Notes under the pieces: model-generated
Database searches by the model: none
What the model saw: only the letters and a program-made list of their open reading frames with translations
What the model was told of the DNA's origin: nothing
DNA from: Plasmodiophora brassicae
Lineage: Eukaryota > Endomyxa: Phytomyxea > Phytomyxea > Plasmodiophorida
Direction of reading: 5' to 3'
Assembly: GCA_036867785.1 (NCBI GenBank)
Contig: CP145417.1
Coordinates: 744,001-808,000 of the forward strand
DNA: 64,000 bases
Shown here: positions 42,089 to 50,813 of the stretch, piece after piece
How positions within the stretch are numbered: the first letter of the stretch is position 1
How the letters are laid out: the number at the start of each line of letters is the position of its first letter
Made by a program: the position numbers and the translations under genes

Positions 42089-42622
42089 ATGTCGTTTGAT
42101 GATCCTGACAGCACGATGCTTCTAAGCCCCTGCCGCAGGGGAACGTCACCGCTAGCCATGGGTTTCAGTCTTGCTCACCCAGAATCCACGATGCGTCCGC
42201 TGTTCGGCCACGAGATGGACGACTTCGACCTGGCGCGTTTCCAGCAGCAGGGTGTGACGAACCTTTACGGGCCGTCTAACGTGCCGGTGGAGTTGGTCGC
42301 CGGACTGCCCATGACGAATGCCAGAAACGTTGGCGGCGGGTCGTGGCCTATGCGTCCCACATCGGCATTTGACCCCATGGAGCAGGTGTTCGATTGGAAC
42401 ACACAGGACGAGCTCCCTGTAAATATGCTCCAACAGCAGGACGCCGAGGCGGTTGACACGTTCAAAGCAGAAAGGACAGCGCTGCCGACAGCGGGTCGTC
42501 ATCCTACCCCTATACGCCTGTCGAGTGCAGCCAGCTACGGTTGTCTGGATAGCGAGCTGGACAATCTGATCGCAGCAGCAGCAGCTCGGAAGCAGCAGCA
42601 GCAGCCCAGCAACGCCCAATAA
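42089..42622 (+). CDS. Hypothetical protein with Gln-rich C-terminus
   Basis: Single exon, 177 residues from ATG 42089. The sequence is largely disordered, rich in Pro, Met, Gln and acidic residues (MSFDDPDSTMLLSPCRRGT; FDWNTQDELPVNMLQQQDA), with a short C-terminal helix LDSELDNLIAAAAARKQQQQ. No recognised domain. The composition resembles a transcriptional coactivator or adaptor, but that is not evidence of function. The start is placed in a region with no competing gene, and base composition of the frame looks coding. Confidence 0.6.
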   Translation: MSFDDPDSTMLLSPCRRGTSPLAMGFSLAHPESTMRPLFGHEMDDFDLARFQQQGVTNLYGPSNVPVELVAGLPMTNARNVGGGSWPMRPTSAFDPMEQVFDWNTQDELPVNMLQQQDAEAVDTFKAERTALPTAGRHPTPIRLSSAASYGCLDSELDNLIAAAAARKQQQQPSNAQ

Positions 42623-42645
42623 CTGAATACAAGCTGGAAACCATC

Positions 42646-44572
42646 TCAAACGGGGTTACCAACAAACGGTATCACACGTACGTAACGTTTTATGGCTTGC
42701 GAATCTGGGGAGGACTTGCCAGAGGTATCGATCCTGTGCATGTCGCCCATGAGCGCATAGGCTGTCCAGTACGACGCGCTATTCTTACTGATGAAGCGGT
42801 CCACGACACCGGAATCGTTGCGGAAATGCTCAGTGAAATGAGCCAACACTGCCCAAGGTGTCAGCGTGATATGGGGCAGAAGGGGCAGGTCACCGACCAA
42901 CGCAGGCGAAGATTAGCCGGAATGGCAATAGAAGAAGCACGGCGAACAGCAAGGCATTGGCGGCCATAAACTGTCGCGACCGAAGAGGAGACAGCCAGAA
43001 GTACAACCCCTTTAGCTTAAGCAAATAGTGGTTGACAAACTGCAGGCGATTCTGGAATACTTCCAGGGCGGATTTCGCATTAAGGAACGACTGTTGATAA
43101 CCATCGACCTTGCTCTTGAACTTTCCTAGAACGCTGTTGTCCAACAGCTTGGGGAGGACACCCACAGGTTAGACAACGCTTCCGACGGCGATAAACGATT
43201 CTACTTTGCCAATACCGCCAGGCGGCTCGGTTGGCGTCTGGGACGGCGGGTCTTGGACGGCAGGGCGTTTCCCCATTTGCCTGTCGTACCAGTGCGCTAA
43301 CATTTCCGGTTGGTCGGACAGCATCCATAAAAGGACAAAATTGGCAAGAACAAGAAAGGCCTGCAGCAACGTCAGCTAACCCTTCGGCGGAACCCTGTCT
43401 GCGCTTGACACTGACCGGGACGAGTGCGAGCCAGTCCCTATACCATACGTTAGTGAAGGACACGCACAGACGTGGCCCGTAGCACAAACATATATGCCAG
43501 AAAGAGTAAGCTCAGCATGACAGTGAGGGTCGCCATAGGGTTTCGCCACTCAATTAGCTGCCTGTGCAGGTTGGCAACGACCTCGAGCGGGGCAAGTTGG
43601 ATCGATAGCAACTTCGCGTTGTCCGCCAACAATCCAAGCTACGAATTTCAACGAAAGAGTCAGCAACGGACTGTCGAACCCCATGGCCGCCAACATACGT
43701 CGAGTTTATCGGAAGGAGGGTCGTTCGGTGCTGGGTTATCAACGAGCAGCAGCATTCGTGGCTCCCAACTGCAATGGATGTCAGCATCTTATGATATAGA
43801 TGGTGCGGCGAACTGACGAAGGATCGTCCAATATTCGCGAAGGCGCTGGCCCGAACAAAGACGTGAAAAGCCCACAGGACAATGCCATGTCGTGGAATTG
43901 GGTCGCCAGGAGTGCCACATACGATGCCTGTGCTGTTGACGATGAGGTTGACAGGAACGTCATGCGCTGTAGCCGTTTTAAACAAACAGCGTGCCTGTGT
44001 TGCACATATTACGCTTACCCGAATGGGACACGGGAACCTCGTCTGCCGCAAGCTTTCAACGCGAAGAATGTCGTCGATGGCGTCGTTCAACACGCACTCA
44101 CGTATCTACACCAAGCAAGTGAAGGTGCCGCCAGCAAGCAGCAGCATCTCCACCGACTTACGATGGGCACAGACGACTGCCGTCCTAAGCTGATGGCGAG
44201 CTGCAGGTCTTCAACATAGTTTTGTACGTAATCGCGATCGGCTTCGGTCGCGAAACACACTTCCAGCGTGGACGGGTTCCCATCGCCCTGGTCCGATTCA
44301 GCATCGGCTGGCTGGGGGTCCGCTGATTTGACATCCGTGCCGCTGTCGGCACCTCCATTTCCTGTCGACGCGTCGACCTCTAACTGCATCAGCAGGCTGT
44401 GGCCCGTTTTGAACAGCCCACTCTGTTTCGTTGTGACCTTCGTCAACCGATCCAGCGGGAACCTGTGAGGCCGGTGAATTGTCGTTTGCGTGCCATATGC
44501 CAGAATGGCATAGTCGTACTGTACGGTCCGGCGAAGCAGTTGTAGGTTGATGCCAGATTGGAACGCAATCAT
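42646..44572 (-). CDS. Multi-exon membrane protein: PH/GRAM-like head and MCTP_C-like tail
   Basis: Exon 1 starts at ATG 44572 and encodes a PH/GRAM-like module (LQLLRRTVQYDYAILAYGT, FPLDRLTKVTTKQSGLF, STLEVCFATEADRDYVQNYV). A GTAAGT donor begins a 56-bp intron (near 44130-44185). Middle exons are not fully resolved. Later exons contain VVANLHRQLIEWRNPMATL followed by VMLSLLFLAYMFVL, and LKLKGLYFWLSPLRSRQFM then LLFAVLLLLPFRLIFACV and FTEHFRND, ending at 42646. The two W-R/S-P-plus-hydrophobic-hairpin units resemble the C-terminal MCTP_C (PRT_C) or reticulon-like hairpins of ER membrane-contact proteins. No C2 domain was found. Predicted ER or contact-site protein binding lipids through the N-terminal module. 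Outer limits are reliable; internal exon ends are not. Confidence 0.55.
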
Positions 44573-44749
44573 GGTGTCGGTTACTATAGAAAAGGGGTTA
44601 GACTGACGGCCGCGGCCTATACAACTTCACACCGTCCAGACGATACTTATAAAGGTGCCTCCAGCATTGGAGATAGCAAGCTTGCGCTGCGCGGTAGTCG
44701 ACAAATACACAACTCGTTGGCGAAGAGTGGAAAATCTATGCATGCCCGT

Positions 44750-45412
44750 TCAGCACGCATCAGGCACGTATCCAGATGCGGGGCCTGACATTGATGCCGC
44801 CTTGTCAGATTGAGGAGACGAGAGCAGGTTCATTGACTCGAGGAACGCAACGTGCGGTTGAAGCTTAACGCCCGCGACGAATTCCGCCTTCAGGGTATTG
44901 GCGTACATTAAGAACGACGCGAACGTAATATGGCGTTCCTGGATAGTATCCGAACCGGATGGCACAGAATGCAACGCGTCGAAGATGCTACGCCAACACA
45001 AACAACGCTCAGCAACCGGGGCCATTAACGCGGGTGCGCGATTTGTGTCACATTTCAGGGCATTGCCGCGACACGAGCGGATGAATAATCGGGGCGAACC
45101 GGCAGAATCGCCCCAGCATGATCACGTTAACATCAGGCTCCCGCAGAATATGGAACGCCAGCGACGTATGTTCGAACAGGAACTGGGGATGCGATCGCGC
45201 AGCCGCCATCATGCAGAAATCCGGGAAATCAACATGCGACCTGGCCGGGTGGTCGTCAGCAACACGCCGCCCGACGACGACGACGCGGCAACGGCCCCAG
45301 ACCCGGTCCGCTGAATGAACGCCTTGTGGTATGGGCTGAGCGTCGCCAGCGGCATGCCCAGCACCTGCGAGCACTGGTCCAGCACATCCGGCTCATTCGT
45401 CAACGGGTTCAT
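44750..45412 (-). CDS. Helical protein of unknown function
   Basis: Three exons (45412-45303, 45240-45052, 44987-44750; introns 62 and 64 bp) give 178 residues in one frame. The assembled sequence is helical and reads smoothly across both joints: AFIQRTGSHVDFPDFCMMA, LAFHILREPDVNVIMLGRF, HPLVSRQCPEIIFDALHSV, TFASFLMYANTLKAEFVAG. It has an armadillo/HEAT-like character but I cannot name a family. The start is the first good ATG (MNPLTNEPD); the frame continues upstream to 45577 without one, so further 5' exons may exist. No signal peptide or membrane helix. Confidence 0.55.
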
Positions 45413-45884
45413 GACACGGTTGTCACAGGCGCGGCTGTAGCACAGCTCCCCTGATCGGACCCCGCGAGCGTACCGTAGGTTGCTTGTCTTGTTTTCTAAC
45501 GAAAATCGCTGTTGTTTCCCTCCGAGCTTATACAGCCCACAGGGTGTGTCATCGACAGAACGAGCAAACAACGTCACTTGTAATGAAGAAACTCGACGTC
45601 GACAATTGCCAAATTCACGTGAATCCGAGTTAGCAGCTCTTGTGATTCAGACTCTGCTTGGTCGAGCACAGTTTGACCGTGCACGATTGAATGAACGGCC
45701 CATTGCGAAAGTTGGGTACGCAGGGGGGCCTGACCGGACGTCAGTGCTGGGAGAGAGCGGGGTCGCGCATTGGTCCTGGATGATTATTCGACGACCGCAT
45801 GACGTCGGGGGCGTGACGTCATGGCCGGAATGACTAGTTCCGGACGGACAGGGGCCAGCTCCAGATTCCATAGTTCGCGACGCC

Positions 45885-47015
45885 ATGACGTCCGCTGGTC
45901 GTGACGATGATTTGCCCCCGATGCGCCCGCCGAAATCGGGCATTGTCGACTGGTGCGATAACGACGCGGCGGACGCATGCGCTCTAACGCCATCGCATTC
46001 GTTCCGGGCGTTCTACCGACGCCACCACCACTGCCGCGCTTGTGGCATGGTCGTCTGTTCCGCCTGTTCGTCTCACACGAGAGTCCTGCAGGGATTCGGT
46101 CTGGCCAGCGTCGGCGCTGTTCGCGTCTGCGACTCGTGCTTCTCGAAGACGCGAGCGGAGATGGACGCACTAAGCCAGATGTGGCAGGCGCTGCTGTCGC
46201 CGAAGGTCGACACGTTGGTGCGATCGATGGTGGCCGTGAAGGCGGCCGGGTTCCGATTCGCGACCGACAATGCTGAGAACTGGCAGCGCGCCAAGCGCGT
46301 CCTGGTGGCGACGTTCCAGAAGGAGTTGCAGATCTGCCAGACACTGCTGAAGGACACGCTGATGGTGAGCGACGACGTGGAGCTGACGTCGAAGCAGATC
46401 GAGTCGATGTCGCTAGACCGCGCGTCGCGTCTGCTGGATGCGTATGCGTCGTGCAGGACCTCGGTGCTGGGTGCCGACATCCAGGTCGTCGTCCCGGCGT
46501 CGTTCGAGGACAGACACAAGGTCGTCGTTGACCTATGCGAAGAGATTCGCATCAAGGAACAGGTGCAGTCGCATCGGCAACGAATGGCGCAGGTCATCGA
46601 ACGCGGCCTGGTCGTTGTTAACGGCATGAAAGCGATTCGCGACAGCGTCACGGCGGCCGACCTGATCGACTGCTGGGGTTCGTACCTGAAATTCGCCGAG
46701 GCAACGCGCCAGATCGTCAGCAAGGCGCTCGAGGACGAGGTCAAGCTCATGCTGAACATGGCGGTACGCCGCGACCAGATAGCGGCCAACGCGGAACTGG
46801 AAGCGGCTCTGCGCAGCAAGGACGTCAACGCGATACGACGCGCGATGGAGACCTGCGAATCGATCACTGGCCTACTGGCCAACAGCGAGTACCGAGACTA
46901 CGTCCTGCCCGACATCCAGGTCGTGGTCCCCGGGTTCGCTGCGCATCGTCGGTCGGCCCGGAAGCTGTTGATCGAACCGAAGAAACGGTACACGCACCCG
47001 CCGGCACAGGCCTAG
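45885..47015 (+). CDS. FYVE zinc-finger protein
   Basis: Single exon, 376 residues. Residues 23-90 form a FYVE domain: WCDNDAADACAL, then the basic RRHHHCRACGMVVCSAC patch that binds phosphatidylinositol 3-phosphate, and a closing VRVCDSCF, with eight cysteine/histidine zinc ligands in family spacing (the first pair is the least regular: the expected CxxC is read as C-D...C). The remaining 280 residues are helical and soluble (LQICQTLLKDTLMVSDDVEL; ALEDEVKLMLNMAVRRDQI) and repeat the phrase DIQVVVP twice about 200 residues apart. Expected location: endosomes. The helical C-terminus is not assigned; similar FYVE plus helical architectures are expanded in oomycetes and some rhizarians. Confidence 0.9.
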   Translation: MTSAGRDDDLPPMRPPKSGIVDWCDNDAADACALTPSHSFRAFYRRHHHCRACGMVVCSACSSHTRVLQGFGLASVGAVRVCDSCFSKTRAEMDALSQMWQALLSPKVDTLVRSMVAVKAAGFRFATDNAENWQRAKRVLVATFQKELQICQTLLKDTLMVSDDVELTSKQIESMSLDRASRLLDAYASCRTSVLGADIQVVVPASFEDRHKVVVDLCEEIRIKEQVQSHRQRMAQVIERGLVVVNGMKAIRDSVTAADLIDCWGSYLKFAEATRQIVSKALEDEVKLMLNMAVRRDQIAANAELEAALRSKDVNAIRRAMETCESITGLLANSEYRDYVLPDIQVVVPGFAAHRRSARKLLIEPKKRYTHPPAQA

Positions 47016-47630
47016 GCTGCAGCTCCGCAGTGCAATACACTGCCCGAAGTTCGATCTGCATGCACACCGAAGGTTCGCTGGTTGTACTGAGGAGCCCGGG
47101 TGCCTGCCAGTCTGGCACCATATGACAGAGGTCGCCAAACAGAGAGACAGAGGGAGTGTCGCGCACGTCTCTTCCTGCCGGACAACGACTATAATTTCGT
47201 CGAGATGGTAAGTTAAACTGTTAGTAATAACCACACTCTTCGCTGGCCATGTACGTTGAAGATGATGCTGCGACGTCAACCTCTTGGGTGAATCGGTTGA
47301 CTGAAACGCATGCGGTTCTTTATATCCTCTAGTATCTGCTGGCATTGAGATTGAGGTGTGAACCGGGGCTAACAGTCGCTAGGCAGCGTCAGTGGTGCCC
47401 ATTCGTTGCATCAGGGACAATTGCTGCTAGCGGGTTTAAGGCGGTGCAGTTACGCCATATTCCGTGCTAGTGCTTCCGCCATGGTCACCACAAACATGCC
47501 GCAATGGTATCGTCGGACTGACGACTGACGAGGTTCCGACAAAACTTGTCCCGAACGACTTGCCCGGAAAGGCTGAAGTTGCCCAGGTTTGGTGTAGGCG
47601 CAAGAGGTACTTCGACGTCTTAGTCCAGGT
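47016..47630. other. Intergenic, nothing recognised
   Basis: About 600 bp between convergent genes. Short frames only. Confidence 0.5.
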
Positions 47631-48188
47631 TTAATCATCCACGCTCCATAGCGTTCTATCCCTCTGACCGCGCCGGCCCCTGTCCCTCCGGCCACCTTTA
47701 TTCGCTCCGCCCGCGCCTGCCCTCGCACCAGCTCTCCACTTGTCCAAATCGCGATGCGTGACGAGAACCTCTACCACGACGTCACCGTGCTCTCGCTCCA
47801 AAGCAACCAACCGTTCTTTCACAAGCCCGTTCCAGTCCTCGCCAGCAAGCCGTTCGACGATTGCAACACTCCGATGCGCACCAGCATGACACCCGCAGGC
47901 AATGCAGACCCTGACCCTCCCACCATTCCCACCAGCAACAGCCCCGACAACGCCCTCCAGCACGCGCTCCCTGGCGCTGTCGTAAAAAGGTTCGACGCCG
48001 GGCAACTGGAAGAACTCTCTGGCCAGGTCGCGATTCAGGCCCGTGCGACCGCGGATGAACGACGGCGGCGGTGTACGACGGGCATTGATGCGCACCGAAG
48101 GAGGCACGGCCTGGTCGTGGACGTCGCATACCCGCGCGGGCCCGTAGCTGTTCCCGAACGACATCAGGTGGAGCTCGACGGAAACCAT
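47631..48188 (-). CDS. Stand-alone RapZ C-terminal-domain protein
   Basis: Open frame from ATG 48188 (MVSVELHLMSFGNSYGP) gives 185 residues; the frame is open further up without an ATG. Key motif: RVRVCIACGCHAGAHRSVAIV followed by ERLAG, matching the bacterial RapZ C-terminal domain (IAIGCTGGQHRSVAIAERL), with the preceding RTGLNRDLAREFFQLPG matching the TGLDPEVRDYVLSQP region. RapZ C-terminal domains bind RNA or a sugar metabolite in bacteria; eukaryotic stand-alone versions occur in fungi and protists, function unknown. The N-terminal P-loop kinase-like half of RapZ is absent. The tail is Gly/Arg-rich (GGANKGGRRDRGRRGQRDR), suggesting RNA contact. I see no presequence. Confidence 0.8.
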   Translation of the reverse strand: MVSVELHLMSFGNSYGPARVCDVHDQAVPPSVRINARRTPPPSFIRGRTGLNRDLAREFFQLPGVEPFYDSARERVLEGVVGAVAGGNGGRVRVCIACGCHAGAHRSVAIVERLAGEDWNGLVKERLVALEREHGDVVVEVLVTHRDLDKWRAGARAGAGGANKGGRRDRGRRGQRDRTLWSVDD

Positions 48189-48332
48189 TCCGGGCAGCGG
48201 TACGTTGGCACGCGCCTTCCAGACGCGTCCGCAAGTGACACCGTAAGAGCGGTCGTCACGGTTCGAAACTTGGCGGATAGAACCGCTGAGCTTGCTGCTG
48301 TCGATCGACAAGGCATCGCTGTCATCCTCCGA

Positions 48333-49069
48333 TCAGCTGGATATCGAACGAGTATTTGAGGAGGCCTGTTCGAAGCCACTAATTCGTGCCCAGAAGCGCT
48401 GCATCCGACGAGTGTCGCGCCTGCGCTTGCCTGCACCGAGGCTCTCCAGGGTGGCAGCGCGGCGGCTGTTTCGCGTCCAACGCGCGGGTTCAGACCAGTC
48501 ATCATGGTCGCCGCAGTGGTCTCCATCAGCAGCAGCGTCGGCGTCAACGGCCTTGTCGTCGTCAGACCGGTTGCCTCGGCGCTTGCGAATGGCGGCCACA
48601 TTCGCGGCAAGTCGGGCATCCTTCACGTGCTTGACAGCGGAATGGACCTGCGCCGACGTAATCTTGTGCACCTTGGAGAAGTGAACGTCGACAGCGTGGA
48701 CCAGAAGGCCATTGTACGGGTGGCTCAGGAACAAGTCCTAGTCGACCATGCTACAAACGAACGGTGCATCCCACGACGCCACATCCAGTGGCGGTTCTTT
48801 GAGCCCTGGCTTCCCGAAAGCAGGGGTACGTTCTGCCAACTTGTGAAGGCATCTAGCAGCGACACTGAACGTGATGCTAGGAGCAGGAGCAGTGCGCTCA
48901 GGGACAGCGCGTCCGCAGATGCTGGCAGAGACACAAGGGCTGACGCGTACTGAGGAACACGGGCGCTGTGATCTGCAAGGGCGGAACCAGTAAGAGCATT
49001 CGCTGCAACGCAGCACCGATCTTGTAGGCTGATCGAGTGATCGTCGTCAGCCGCAAACGCAGCGCGCAC
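48333..49069 (-). CDS. Possible spliced membrane protein, structure unresolved
   Basis: Two minus-strand open segments look protein-like. The upstream one (48725-49069) includes YASALVSLPASADALSLSA followed by LLLLLASRSVSLLDAFTSW, a probable membrane helix. The downstream one (48333-48734) reads VHAVDVHFSKVHKITSAQV and a basic-acidic tail DARLAANVAAIRKRRG. They could be exons of one gene or a 5' part of the RapZ-like gene, but no clean splice pair was found, and no ATG heads either. I cannot name a family. Confidence 0.3.
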
Positions 49070-49080
49070 AGGTCGGTCGA

Positions 49081-50288
49081 ATGAGGAACGCCGACTTGGA
49101 GCTCCGCCCCGAACTCAGCGCGGCATTTCTGCTCCGATGCCAATTGGCTCCGGTGCCAGCTTGCGTTTGGACCCTGGCCTTGCAGGCAGCATCCGGTTGT
49201 CATTCAATGCAACCTTGGTTGCCTGTTGGTGTCCCGAGTGGTTACCAGGTCCCGAAACGATGTCGATCTCCCACTCAGGATGAGGGACAACGTATCAGCA
49301 GACGGCTGGCACATGTAGCCAATGAGTTCAAGTGCGGCAAGATATTTGGACCGCACCTTATCTGTCCGATAGACGAAAGTGTTGATCTTGAATACCTATC
49401 GGCCAGTTACAGCTTCGCTCCCTTCTTCGTCGCAGAGGGCAATCTGTTCGTCAGGGAGGCCATGCAAACGGAAACACACCGACAGGCTTCACCACTGCTG
49501 CTAAATGCCCTGACTGGAATCATCAACGCCGACTGGCACGCGTCAAAGAAAGGTGTTGTACTGAACGTCAACAGCAACGTCGCTGGTAATACCGCAGCGC
49601 TTCCTTTCCATGGGCGACCTTTGACGCGCGACACGGCTAGTTACGAGAGTCACAAACGACCCGAAGAAGCCTGACGCGGAGCTGTGCGCTACGATAGCAA
49701 GCCGTCCAACTGCAAATCCGAACAACGTAAGGCCACAATTTGTTGAACATGCAAGCGACGACTTTGACATGGCTGTGTTCGCAGAAGCCTAATACTTTCG
49801 TCGAGGCGACCGTCACCGATGGGCATCGGAAGAACCCGAAACAGAACGCCAGGTCATATCTCACGAACTCTGATATCGCGTCCGGTCTTGTATGCGCCAT
49901 ATGGATAGGGATCGACCACCGCCTTCTCACGATGGAAGGTCTTGCCTTTTCCAAACAGTCATATCAGGTATACTCGAACGCGCCGTTAACCGGACGCATT
50001 GACTTACCGTTCAAACAGGTCATTGTGTGGACCCGTGACGAGGCCGGTCGAATGTATCAGGAGGCGAACATCTACTTTGGCGACGCCGATGACAATCAAA
50101 GGGACCTGGATCTGCCTGTGTGGCCGTTTCTCTTCCCAGTGAAACCATCGACACTGGGAATTGAGACGGACGCCCGACTGCGATTGAACACGATAACGAT
50201 CAAGGAAACACTCGACGGGTGCATTCGCAGGGATCGATCACCGGCTCCTGTTGTGTCGCTCCGAAGCGGTCGTCGTAAGAAAAAGTAG
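49081..50288 (+). CDS. Beta-rich protein of unknown function
   Basis: Three exons (49081-49585, 49641-49726, 49785-50288; introns 55 and 58 bp with GTAATA and GTAAGG donors) give 364 residues. The C-terminal two thirds read well as protein: LEYLSASYSFAPFFVAEGN, LLLNALTGIINADWHASKK, KPNTFVEATVTDGHRKNPK, SGLVCAIWIGIDHRLLTME and LPFKQVIVWTRDEAGRMYQ, with a basic end RSGRRKKK. Splicing across both introns keeps frame and merges strand-like segments, which supports the model. I do not recognise the fold; it may contain two related beta-sandwich units. The first 70 residues are less convincing and could be a wrong start. Confidence 0.6.
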
Positions 50289-50813
50289 ACGTTATGCTGA
50301 ACCGTGCCGGCCGAGTAAACAATAGCAATCGCATAGTCATGGAACCGAGCAGCACGGTCAGTTCGAAGGCGTGGACAAAGTAGCGGTGGACGCGCTTCGA
50401 GCTAAGGCCGACCTTGGCAAGCCCGCGCTTAACAACGCCGGTCAACCCATGTACTGGCGTCCGTTCATGCACGAGCTCGTGCTGATTGGCGCTGATAAGC
50501 AAGCTAGCTACCCAGCGAAGACGATGGCAAGCTCTGCGGGATCCCTTTCGCCGTCGACTCGCCCGACGTGGTTCGCAGCCCTGGCACACTGAGAATCAAG
50601 GGTGCCCCTGCTGTAGAGTATGACGCGGACGTTGCGTGGAACCGCTGTCAACGATCTGCGCCGGTGCACACTGACGGTTCGCTGTTACGGGAGAGCCCGG
50701 CAAAACCACGTCTTGATCGGCTCGGGGCCCACGGGGCGGGGGGAGGGCGGGGGCATATTTGAGCTGCTGTCGAAGGCGCTCGCGCATCAGCAGGTGGGCA
50801 GCGAACCGTCGTG
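50289..50813. other. Intergenic, nothing recognised
   Basis: Short frames on both strands only; a G-rich tract (GGGGCGGGGGGAGGGCGGGGG) lies at about 50730-50753, within 100 bp of the next start codon and possibly promoter-associated. Confidence 0.5.

Noticed and set aside
48504-48953. Plus-strand frame of 149 codons
   Set aside because: No domain, overlaps minus-strand segments that look more protein-like, and lacks splice partners.
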